Shown: positions 46,818 through 56,662 of the stretch, in pieces
How positions within the stretch are numbered: the first letter of the stretch is position 1
How the letters are laid out: every line of letters starts with the position of its first letter
Assembly: GCF_051622035.1 (NCBI RefSeq)
Contig: NC_135356.1
Span: 11,766,079 to 11,830,078 of the forward strand
DNA from: Arctopsyche grandis
Taxonomy: Eukaryota; Arthropoda; Insecta; Trichoptera; Hydropsychidae
Length of the DNA stretch: 64,000 bases
Direction: 5' to 3'
Position numbers and translations under genes: made by a program
Notes under the pieces: generated by a model
Told to the model about the DNA's origin: nothing
What the model saw: only the letters and a program-made list of their open reading frames with translations
Database searches by the model: none

Positions 46818-47727
46818 GTTAACTTGGGCGCTAAATTTATATTTTCTATAAAACGAATATTTACCTCATCTTTCCATTTAAAATCTTCAAGTAAAACTTC
46901 TTCCGTCTTAATTTGCACACGTTCAACTAACCTCAGCTTCGCCGTTTCGTTACTTTGAATACAAACGTTTCGGAAAGTGTTAATTAATTCTAGATTTTTG
47001 ACACACCTCAAGCATATCGTATCTGGCAAATTGTCACCTTTCTCAACCTGCAAATGAGGATGATAACAACGAATGGTAACGAATTTTAATAGCAATGGAT
47101 TAAAAATGCCCATAACGGACCGGCATCTGACAGCACTTCTGAATGCGCTGAACCAGTGGATGAGGGTCGTCATAGATGGAGACGGAAGAATCGAGTGGAG
47201 CAGAGCACAGACAAAGTCTGCACTCCATGCTGTTGTAAATACAAATGTCCAAGTGACAACTGACCCGAGACGTCAAGACAAACTTTTTTTTATGTTGACA
47301 ATACCTCAACACCAGTAGCAAAATGAGTGACAATTGGGCAAAGCTAAATTTACTGATAAGTAGATATATAGAATAAAAAAATTTAATAAAGAAATCATCA
47401 AAGTTATTTTAATTGTATACTTCATTGTTTTTTGTTGTAGAAATACCTAGTACAGGGATGTCATTTCAGCTTTTTCCAGGGGGGAGGGGCAGAATTTGAC
47501 TAATTTGTGATTATTTTTTAGTAAAATGGTCATTATTATATTATCTATCTTCAACATAAATAACAAGTGGAATAACTGCAATGCCTGTTGGATGAAATTG
47601 TCTATCCAGATCGTATTAACCTTGTAGTGATACCAGCCAAAAAGTAATATTGGCCATTCTTCAAAATAAAACTTACCATTTAACATTAATACTCACCGTT
47701 TATGTTTGGAGACTGACCATTTATTAT
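46818..47727 (-). pseudogene. Truncated copy of the ZAD zinc-finger gene
   Basis: Copy of 42000-43430 at an offset of 4,751 bp near the start codon. ZAD exon 1 (47228-47121) and the start of exon 2 (from 47047) are kept with the same splice sites. Exon 2 has lost 22 codons present in the parent (the MDVISPSN to NDSE segment). The copy ends at about 46818 inside intron 2, joined to the Harbinger relic. The finger exon is missing, so no DNA-binding protein can be made; a ZAD-only peptide is conceivable. It lacks the solo LTR of the parent locus. Confidence 0.85.
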
Positions 47728-47826
47728 TGGTTGTGGCTATTTGCAGGTACTATATCTGTGAATTATTGGCTATTTGCAGGTACCATATCTGCGAATTATT
47801 GGCTATTTGCATGTACTATATCTGCG
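47728..47826 (+). repeat. 33-bp minisatellite, 3 copies
   Basis: AATTATTGGCTATTTGCAGG followed by TACYATATCTGCG, repeated at about 47728, 47761 and 47794 with a few changes. Confidence 0.85.
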
Positions 47827-47842
47827 AAAGGCGCAAAGCCTT

Positions 47843-47990
47843 CCCCATAAGACTGCGCCCCATAAGGCTGCGCCCGATAAGGCTGCGCCCCATAAAGCTG
47901 CGCCCCCTTTTGGGCCCCATGGGGCTGTGCCCCCTTCGGGGCCCCATAAGGCTGCGGGCCCTTCGGGGCCCCACGGGGGGTGAATCCATT
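47843..47990 (+). repeat. GC-rich 15-bp minisatellite and GGGGCCCC hairpins
   Basis: Four copies of CCCCATAAGGCTGCG with single-base variants (47843-47902), then CCTTTTGGGCCCCATGGGGC and CCTTCGGGGCCCCA words that can fold on themselves. The open frames across it are repeat artefacts. Confidence 0.8.
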
Positions 47991-48466
47991 GAATCGAAAA
48001 AAAACAAATCGGCGCCTATGGATCGAAAAAAATCGAATCACGTGTTCGATGACGTCACCGATATACGGACGACGACGAAGGATACTTACATACATACATA
48101 CATACATACAAAGTCTCTTTCCAAATTATATATTAGAAGATAAGAAGATATATAAAAACGGACTGTCGCTAAATATATATATTTGTATATTTTTATGTTT
48201 GTATATATGTGACGGACGATCAACCGTCAACCGGTATGGGGAACAAATTTTTTTTTTTTCATATTTTTCTATTTTGAGTTGGTTTTTAAGCTCTTTTTCC
48301 TATTATGCTTTAGATTAACACTAGAATAATATAATACTGTGATTACTAACCAAATTAAATTAAAATTGTAAAATAGAAAATGATCAGTAGCTATTAAAAT
48401 AGATATAAGATGTATTGTGAACATAATTTCGTAATAATAAAAAGCATTTAAAAATCAAAAAATATC
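47991..48466. other. No gene seen
   Basis: Begins with a short AATCGAAAAAAA-type repeat and a CATA microsatellite (about 48089-48110), then AT-rich DNA. It may be the 3' end of the element containing the minisatellites. Confidence 0.35.
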
Positions 48467-48604
48467 TTTCATTTTTTCAGTTTTTTCATTTTTTTCATTT
48501 TTTTCATTTTTTCAGTTTTTCAGTTTCCCAGTTTTTTCAGGTCCCGGGGTGCCGAAGGCATTGGGGGCGCTGGGGGCGCCGGAGGCGTCGGCGGCGCTGG
48601 AGTA
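48467..48604 (+). repeat. TTTTTTCA pyrimidine repeat and G-rich minisatellite
   Basis: About 48467-48540 consists of TTTTTTCATT/TTTTTCAG units. 48541-48604 holds GGGGGCGCTG/GGAGGCGTCG units. The G-rich part breaks directly into the exon pseudo-copy that follows. Confidence 0.75.
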
Positions 48605-48945
48605 TTCCAAATTCGCAAGATATACTGCTCCATCGACGGTTAATTCAAGGCTGAAATTGTCATTGTATAATAATTAGAATAGAAACGGTGAGTACTAAGA
48701 AAAGTGATTGAGATGACTCACATGTGTCCCTTCAAAAGTATAAATATTGTTCCTTGTTCTGAGATCTGTATTCCCTTTTACCTATTTGAATTCAATATAC
48801 AATTAATTTAGTACAATTCATGTGTAAAATATTGATACTTATATTATTTGCATACTATGGTGCATATTCCTTCGTCGTACGACATCCTATGATAGATCCT
48901 TAAACGTTGAAACCAGAATGAATTATTGAATATCTGTTTTTATTA
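48605..48945 (-). pseudogene. Inverted pseudo-copy of the conserved exons at 54.2-54.5 kb
   Basis: Minus strand, 48945 down to 48605, aligns with plus strand 54170-54468. One exon reads IQISEQGTIFILLKGH (parent VQVSQHGTIFLLLKGH). After a similar intron with GTGAGT donor and TTTCAG acceptor the next reads LELTVDGAVYLANLEY (parent LELTIDGGVYLVNLEY) and is cut off by the G-rich repeat. The upstream exon has a stop. A partial, inverted, degraded paralogue. Confidence 0.7.
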
Positions 48946-49345
48946 TAATCAGGAAAACAAAAGCCGGTTTTTAATTATTTTTTTAATTTTAATTGAAATT
49001 GTTCTATTTATATCTACAATATACGAGTAGGATTCGATCCGTGAAAGAACTTGTGGCAATGATAGCTAATGACTCGTTCAGTGCTGATAAGTCACGTTAA
49101 GTTAACGAAATTGGTGACGACGTTTAACAAAGTACAAACTTTAACCATCAAAGTTGCCAGTCCCGCGTTCCGAAATGCAGTCTGTAAATCCTGGTTTACA
49201 AAGAATTTTTTAAAATCTAACTAATGGGTACATGGATACAAAATACGTAGCTGCAAACATCGTATGCATCGTTTCCGCAATCCTAGGATTCCCCCACAAG
49301 TACATACATGGATATGTGAGAAATGGATAATTGAATTATTAGTCA

Positions 49346-49500
49346 CAAAGACAATTTTTGCCATTAAAATCGCGAATACACAATATACGGCACTCAAGTT
49401 CTCGTTAGTATGATAGTTATAGTTAGTATGATAGACTTTTCGGCTGCCAGATGTTCCGTCATAGAGATTTTAGTGACTTTGTGACCAGTAATCACCGAGA
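49346..49500 (-). repeat. TTCGGTGATTACTGGTC repeat, copy 2
   Basis: Inverted copy of 43510-43680. Confidence 0.65.
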
Positions 49501-49604
49501 CGAGAAATGATAGATACAGAGCCAAAAAGCTAAGAATAACATTTTAAACTTTTCAATTCTCCCACTTAAATACAAAAACAGAAAGAATTTTTACTTTAAA
49601 AACG

Positions 49605-49709
49605 ATGGCAAGACGGAATTTTAAGGTGTCATATAAAGAGTTGGGTGAAATTTTAAAGAAAAATAAGATTCAAATTAATTTTAAGCCATGCTTGTGCGAT
49701 GACGAGTAA
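49605..49709 (+). CDS. Short ORF, 34 codons, between two inverted repeat copies
   Basis: ATG at 49605 to TAA at 49709; the frame reads MARRNFKVSYKELGEILKKN and ends CLCDDE. It is basic, with no family recognised. It lies between repeat copies in opposite orientation (49346-49500 and 49903-49990), so it may be inside a small mobile element. Could easily be chance. Confidence 0.15.
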   Translation: MARRNFKVSYKELGEILKKNKIQINFKPCLCDDE

Positions 49710-49902
49710 TTTCATCGGGCGTTATCTCTATAAATATAATACATTAATAATGAAATAATACTCGCTGAATTAATAAAATCACATACTATAAAAGTTATAA
49801 TCGCCCAGGCTGGAAATTGAATCTTTGGCTGTCGAATACATTACATATGCTGTCGGTTTTTCCCCGAACATGTATTTACATATATGTACACTCATTCAAA
49901 TG

Positions 49903-49990
49903 GTTCGGTGATTATTATTGGTCACAAAGTTATTAAAATCTCTATAACGGAACATCTTTCAGCCGAAAAGTCCATCGTACTAACGATGAC
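49903..49990 (+). repeat. TTCGGTGATTA repeat, copy 3
   Basis: Partial copy of 43510-43620, with ATTATTATTGGTC near its start. Confidence 0.6.
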
Positions 49991-50081
49991 TATCATACTA
50001 ACCCGTGTAAGTATATACGCGAGAAGGGGCTTTCAACACAGTCAATATTACTAACAGTATCCAGTTATATTATAGTCCAGT

Positions 50082-50760
50082 AGTTTTTAACCGGTGCAAC
50101 GCAAAAAAAATGATAAAAACAGAAAATCCGCGAAATAGTAAAAATAGGATTCGTTCGTTTCATAAATTAAAACAAAATAGTGAATCAATATCTATGCTGC
50201 AAATAACTAGCGAGCGTACGACAGGACAAGATGTTTATAATAAAATTATGTTTCTTCATATTTAGAACAATTTAAAATATCATAGGAGTTACATATGTAT
50301 GTGTACGGATGGTGCTCCGTCAATGGTTAGGGTTATTTAAAGTATTTGTTACCCTTGGTCTCTTGCAAAGACAATAAGCCCTAATATTATATCTTCGCAC
50401 AGTTTTTTTTTATTAAATAGAGAATCATCTAGTTAAAAAAAAACCAGCATCACTGAAACTTATACTAGATAAATTTCATCAAATCGAGACCGTTAAAAAC
50501 ACACATTTTTTAAAAAACTTTGCATTGTTATGGAAGCTACATAAGTACAAATGTTTGCCTTTTCACATTCGAGTCAGGTGGTAGGGGTAAAGTTGTATGC
50601 CTTCATAAAACTTTGAATGAATTGTTTATCTTTTTCCGAAATTAAGGTATGAATGCTTTTGTAAAATATCTCCAGAATAATGATTAGTGTGCTAAAAATG
50701 CATATTTATTAGGTATTTTTAATTTCTTTAATAACGTTAGCACAAGCGTTCAAAAGTCCT
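50082..50760 (+). pseudogene. ZBED5-like hAT transposase relic
   Basis: Begins at a hAT-like end, CAGTAGTTTTTAACCGG (50082). Plus-strand pieces in several frames are VCTDGAPSMV (near 50304), then KLHKYKCLPFHIRVRW and RGKVVCLHKTLNELF, which fit the CTDGAP and EVRWLSRGK landmarks of ZBED5/FAM200 transposases. Stops and frame changes throughout. Confidence 0.65.
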
Positions 50761-50761
50761 G

Positions 50762-50866
50762 TTCTTTTTATTAATAAATAAAAACTATGAAAAAATACGC
50801 GTTTTCTTGAATACACATACTATTACGTACAAATTGGTAGATGTCCCGTTTTGAGGACAAAAATAA
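50762..50866. repeat. Inverted repeat arm (partner at 52440-52548)
   Basis: About 105 bp whose reverse complement recurs at 52440-52548 (TATGAAAAAATACGCGTTTT and CTACCAATTT words). In the other copy it lies in the C-terminal end of a hAT frame. Confidence 0.7.
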
Positions 50867-52439
50867 ATCGTCACATTAATCATATCTGCATACATAGATA
50901 ACGTTTATACATACAAACTGCTTCTTTTGGAAATACAATATAAACATTGAAATTGTTCATAATTTATACCATCTCCTACTCGTCCCCTACGAGCAGACAT
51001 CGTTTATGGCCCGTGCGAATTCCTCCCTATCATGGGCAAGCCGAAACAATTTTTCGAGTCCGAGTCCCATCCATGACCTGAATTTGGGTCTCTTGTTATG
51101 TGGTAGGATCTTACAACCTATGTATATACTTATGTATAATACCCTTTAACCTTAAGTTTGAACATCTGTTTCTAATTTAACTACTTATGATGTAATCTCT
51201 TAAAGCTATCCCTCATTAATTATGAGACTTTCAATATCTCTATTGCTTCCATCCTGTACAATCAACTATTCTGTTCAATCCTATCTACTTAACTTTTATC
51301 TATTATAATTTATGCGAGTTTCTAACACGATTGCTATATAAGACGACACAGTTAATGACCTGTTGAAATACAAAGTATTACTTTTAATAATCTTTATTGC
51401 TATAGCTGCATTTTGTCCCACGATACGTGTAAACCCTAAAATATTATTATCTCTATTTATCTCTATGATAAATTGTGTTTCTACTCAAAATGTCTCGATA
51501 CTCTCAAAGGATACATAAATCAAATATTAAAACTGTCTTACACACGGATGTTGCTCTGTATCATAATCACTTTGTTATTTACCAAAATTCTGTGATTGGT
51601 TAAAGCTTATCATTCTTTTGTGTATAAATGCTCATGTTAGATCTATTGAACCTCACTTAATAATTAAACTGCCTTACTAGTAACTTGTGGTAGGACATCG
51701 AGACTAGTAACTTGTAATACAAACTTGTATATTAGTCTTGTTTATATTTACTGCTAATTAAAGAATATAATCATTTGACAAAATCTGTGACTATAATATT
51801 CTACACCATCTCCTACTTGTCCCCGTAACACTCTGGACTTGACCCAGCCGGGTAGCATCGGCCTACATATGACTTAAAACCCGGATTCTGGGTATGTATT
51901 TAAAATTTCGATGGTTAACGTAAAAATTCAAAATGAGTTTCAGTCGATACGTTGAAAATATCCAAATATGTGTTATTTATGTACATGATTCATATATGTA
52001 CATTTGTATGACCTTTATTTGCTCGAGAACTTGATTTTTTGACCTCTGAGCAAACTGGGAGCGATGGAAAGGTACCGAAAGCAATATAGCGTATGTACTG
52101 AAATTTGGCTAAATTTAGAATTTCACCCGTATACAGTGTACACATTTGCCTCTTCGAAAGCGAAGTAAGCTTTCGATTTTTATTATTATGTAGAATTTTG
52201 CCTTAGACTACTCAGACAATCGTTTCAACATTATCATATCTGATTTCGTTAACGGTAAGTACTTTATTTTAATTATTTCTTGTAATTCTCTTAAAAAAAT
52301 CAGTTTTATTCTTGACCGAAAATAAGTATATGTAGTTTTCATTATATTTTTTGGAAAACTTCAAAATCCTATAATAATAATGATAGTAATAAAGGAACAA
52401 AATCACATATTTGCTAAATGTGCCGATAATATTGTATTC
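50867..52439. other. Inter-arm region, possible LTR, no gene
   Basis: Between the inverted arms. CCATCTCCTACTYGTCCCC occurs at about 50968 and 51804. TGTTATGTGGTAGG at about 51095 to ATATTCTACA at 51802 could be an LTR of about 700 bp containing TATATAAG near 51335, but I found no duplication or primer site. No coding sequence recognised. Confidence 0.3.
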
Positions 52440-52784
52440 CTCAAAACGGGACATCTACCAATTTTTACGTAATAGTACATATGTGTATTCAAGAAAACGC
52501 GTATTTTTTCATAGTTTTTATTTATTAATAAAAAGAACAGGAATGTTGATGAAGAATGTTTTTCTGATGAACAAATTTTCTTAAGTATTACTGGGTTTGC
52601 TTTTAAATAAGAATGAAATTCTTGGCAGGATTTCTTAAAATTGATTTTAATTAACAACATCGCTTTAAGAACTACGACTTGCAATTGCGTATTTTCGGTC
52701 GTCCACAACTTGTTCATCTGTGAAAAGACTCTTTCTACGGCTGCATTAGTTCCGGGCAGGCATAAAATGTATTCAACAATTATA

Positions 52785-52786
<2 letters not shown>
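52440..52786 (-). pseudogene. hAT transposase C-terminal relic
   Basis: Minus strand. IIVEYILCLPGTNAAVERVF, then SQMNKLWTTENTQL, then LKAMLLIKINFKKSCQEF and LKKICSSEKH. This is the hAT dimerisation region of a lineage in which the motif is LPGTNAxVERVFS. Upstream coding sequence is replaced by a TA repeat, so only the last part survives. The open frame continuing to 52966 crosses that repeat and is not coding. Confidence 0.8.
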
Positions 52787-52860
<74 letters not shown>

Positions 52861-52868
52861 TATAATTG
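52777..52868. repeat. Perfect 92-bp palindrome centred on a TA repeat
   Basis: CAATTATACGATAT at 52777-52790 and its exact reverse complement at 52855-52868, joined by an uninterrupted AT/TA run. The left arm is part of the hAT coding sequence (IIVEY codons). Confidence 0.85.
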
Positions 52869-52888
52869 TATATATATATATATATATA

Positions 52889-53110
52889 CAGTGGCGGACT
52901 GGCCATACATGCGAACATGCCCGATGGCATGTGGGCCCCACTATCTGTTAGAAAATATGGGCCCACAGTAAAATTAAATAACTTTTTAACTATTTATAGG
53001 ATATTGCAACTTTGGGACCTAAAGTTTGGGTATTTCAACAAAACAAATCTCTTACGATATATACAAACAACTAATACCTGCTTAACAGCCCAAGGATCGG
53101 TTAACTTTTT
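52889..53110 (+). mobile_element. hAT element terminal fragment
   Basis: Starts CAGTGGCGGACTGGCCATAC at 52889, abutting a TA repeat, and matches 1-191 in inverted orientation. The far end was not found. Its direction means the transposase relic on its left is not inside it. Confidence 0.6.
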
Positions 53111-53502
53111 TTATTAGGCTCGAAATGTAAGTTTCAACATTTGCGTTGGCCCTTTTGCCGGGCCCATTTCCAACGTTAATATTATGTATATACCAATACC
53201 TATGTAACAACTAACTACTGAAATAAAAATGGAAATAAACAAATTTTCGTGAATAATATAAACAGAATTGCTTAAAACAATTTTGATAGGACGATTCATC
53301 ATCAACCAGCGATTTTAATTTACTTCATACTTTCAAAATAACATTTGATTATACTTCGATGATATAGTAAGATTTAAATACACAATTTTAAACAGTTTCC
53401 GAATATAAAATCTATTCCTAATTTAGACACATCCATGTAAATAGAAATATAGGATAGGGGCCCCCTCAATTAACATTAATTGAAAATATTATGCATTTTT
53501 TT

Positions 53503-54067
53503 CAGGGACGTAATTTGGGGGGGCCATAGGGGGGCACTCGCCCCCCTAAACTAAGGAATAGTGTGAAATTAGAAAATATTATGAATTTAATGATTAATGA
53601 GATATTATGGATCTATGAATGCTACGTTTATTTCTTATGTATGTTACTTTTGGGTAACTAATAAAATAATCGCTGCTATGTGCTTTGAAGAGAAACAAAC
53701 AAAACTTTATCTATTGTTATTACGTACATGTACATAGATAAAGTGAAAAGACAGTTGGTAAAAATTAAGTTAATTGATAGTTTTTTGATGACTCAGTTTG
53801 ATGGTCGATTTATGTTGACCATGTGAAGATTTGTGGAAAAAAATTTTCCTTTTTTCGGCGGTTTTTTCTCTTTACATAATATTTTTTTATAATTACTATT
53901 TCAAAAATAAGCTTATTTTTTTCATATTTTATAACTCAATAAGGTGTATGCAAAGAATATTTTCCATTTGTATTCCGATATAAAAAAGATTTTTTGAAAA
54001 AAAATTCAATTTGACCAATCTTTGCCTGCCCCCCCCCCCCCAAGAAAACGCTGAAATGACGTCCCTG
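53503..54067. mobile_element. Possible hAT-like element with CAGGGACGT ends
   Basis: CAGGGACGTAATTT at 53503 and, inverted, CAGGGACGTCATTT ending at 54067. G- and C-runs lie inside both ends (GGGGGGGCC; CCCCCCCCCCC). No matching 8-bp duplication (ATTTTTTT versus ACGTGGTG). Words like CAGGGATGTCATTTCAG also occur at 42714 and 47455. Confidence 0.4.
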
Positions 54068-54169
54068 ACGTGGTGGAAAGAAGAAAATTTTGTTATATGG
54101 GGGGGGGGGACAAATTTTTTTAACCCTGGGGGGGCCCCCTTTGACTCCTGGCATGCACTGGTTTCAACG

Positions 54170-54594
54170 TTTCAAGGATTTATCATTCAACGTCGCACGA
54201 CGGAAGAATATGCACCGTATACAAAGAATATGCAAATAAGTATCAATACTTTTTTACACATAAATTGTACTAAATTAATTGTATATTGAATTCTATTAGG
54301 TGCCGGGAGTCCAAGTCTCACAACACGGAACAATATTTTTACTTTTGAAAGGACACATGTGAGTCATCTTAATCAATTTTCTTTGTGCTCACCGTATTTA
54401 GACTAATTATACGATGACAATTTCAGACTTGAATTAACCATCGATGGAGGAGTGTATCTAGTGAATTTGGAATACGGCATAAAAGTGGCAATTTCCGCTT
54501 GCGGAACCATGTCAGCCATGGAACATCCCAAAGGAAAAGTTTTCGAATACACATCGAAAGTAGAAATACAAGCTGCTAACAAAAGAGGCATTAG
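54170..54594 (+). CDS. Exons of an unidentified conserved protein
   Basis: Two exons with good signals: 54300-54358 (acceptor TTCTATTAG; donor CAT/GTGAGT) and 54427-54594 (acceptor AATTTCAG; donor TTAG/GTAAAA). The phases join exactly and give VPGVQVSQHGTIFLLLKGHI then LELTIDGGVYLVNLEYGIKV, AISACGTMSAMEHPKGKVFE and YTSKVEIQAANKRGIR. An upstream piece at about 54170-54240 reads GFIIQRRTTEEYAPYTKNMQ and may be a further exon, but its donor does not fit the phase simply. I do not recognise the protein. The alternating hydrophobic pattern suggests beta strands. The inverted relic at 48605-48945 keeps similar residues, so the sequence was once under selection. No later exon was found before the window fills with repeats. 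Confidence 0.55.
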
Positions 54595-54719
54595 GTAAAA
54601 CCAATCATGTGTGTATGGTCGTTTTAAAAAGTAATAGATATTGTTTCTAGCGTGTGCGAAACGTTTTAGATATGCAAAAATGTGGAAGAAAGGCGTGTCT
54701 TTCACTACCGATGACCGCG

Positions 54720-55185
54720 CCTTATATTCCTCAAATACATAGATAAAGTCGTGGGTTGGTCACATCCGAATTTTTTTAATAAAGTCAATGTATGTAATTG
54801 CAATTTTTATTTTAGGTGGATTGTTTCGATGAATAATTACTAGACGGTACAATCTATCATGACGGAATCAAAGTGATGTTTTTTTAATTTATTTATTGTA
54901 TTTTATTTAATCTTAGAAATCTATGGATACGAACCGAAAATTTAAAGAATGTATTTTAAAGAATGTCCAAACTCTCAAAATAAAAACACCAATATGGGAG
55001 TATTTTTTGCGTGAAACATCGGGTGAGTTTTTGCAAAATGCAATTGAACGTTTTTGAAATATGAAAACATGCAATTGAACTTTTTTTCTTATACATTTAA
55101 TCCCAGTGCTAGCACCGGGATCCCGGGATCGGAAATTCCCAGCACCGCAATCCCAGTGCTGAAGTAACCTTCCGGGACTGGAAGC
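54720..55185. repeat. Dispersed repeat shared with 9.28-9.55 kb and 0.48 kb
   Basis: 54720-54770 is the inverse of about 478-530. 54898-55185 is the inverse of 9280-9545, with the CCCGGGATC palindromic head. Confidence 0.6.
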
Positions 55186-55620
55186 ACTAGTGTGTATATT
55201 TATGATCCATTGCGTGTGGCATTGTCTTCGATTAAACCACGACTGGATAAATTATCTAATAACAAAAAAGCTCATATGTATGTCTTATTTTTTTATTTTC
55301 ATTTTTTATCTTTGTATATACATATTGTACTTCTTTGAATTCAATAAAATAAATTTTGCTACTAAGATTTTATTTTATTTTAATTTGTTTACAAGTTTTC
55401 AACCATATACACATATAACCCTTTAATTTTAAATATGATGCCGGTCCGTGAGAATTACTGAAAAATATATACTGGTCCGCCAGCTGAAAAAATTTGAGTA
55501 GCACTGCACCAGAGACGTTGAAAAATTTGTCAATTTCTGTAAACTCGCGATTTAATTATTCTTTCGCTTTTGGGATTCTGTTCCACTGAAATTCTTCTTT
55601 AAATTACTCATTAAAAAAAA
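55186..55620. other. No feature seen
   Basis: AT-rich DNA; the open frame at 55190-55426 is hydrophobic by composition and has no domain. Confidence 0.35.
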
Positions 55621-55623
55621 AAA

Positions 55624-56310
<687 letters not shown>

Positions 56311-56318
56311 CAATGAAA

Positions 56319-56365
56319 AAGGCGCCCCCATTGCGGGGTCTGCGAGCGCGGTAGTTACGCCACTG
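56319..56365 (-). mobile_element. hAT terminal inverted repeat (CAGTGGCGTAACTACC)
   Basis: On the minus strand from 56365: CAGTGGCGTAACTACCGCGC, a typical hAT end followed by a GC-rich subterminal stretch. The other end was not located. Confidence 0.5.
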
Positions 56366-56514
56366 TTAATGACATGTGAACATAAAGTTCAAAATTGCAC
56401 CAGGCTCATGTCCACATTAAATAAGAAGAGGTTAGTAAAAAGGAAATGGTGCTATATGAAAATGAGGGCTCACGGCATGGCCTGGGCATCGAGGGGGGGG
56501 GGGGCAGTCATGGC

Positions 56515-56647
56515 TAGAGGTAGGACCGGAAGCGCGCCGTCTATTGTTCCATTATTGTAAATGCTTTGTAAAAAAGGGTCGGCAAACCTTCAACAATGCA
56601 TTTACAACATGTGAACAATGAACAGCGCGCTCTGGGTCCGCTCTTTA
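56515..56647. mobile_element. hAT-type MITE, copy 4 (133 bp, 8-bp TSD)
   Basis: Same family as 1961-2104. Ends are TAGAGGTAGGACC and, inverted, TAAAGAGCGGACC. The perfect duplication GTCATGGC lies at 56507-56514 and 56648-56655. Confidence 0.85.
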
Positions 56648-56662
56648 GTCATGGCTCTAACC

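Noticed and set aside
47706..48143. 145-codon plus-strand frame and its minus-strand counterparts rich in Pro/Arg
   Set aside because: Produced by the 33-bp and 15-bp minisatellites.
51095..51802. LTR of about 700 bp (TGTTATG to TTCTACA)
   Set aside because: TG/CA ends and a TATATAAG motif, but no duplication, no primer site and no second copy; mentioned only as a possibility.
52641..52966. Frames containing long Tyr-Ile repeats
   Set aside because: Translation of the TA microsatellite; only the LPGTNAAVERVF part is a true hAT remnant.
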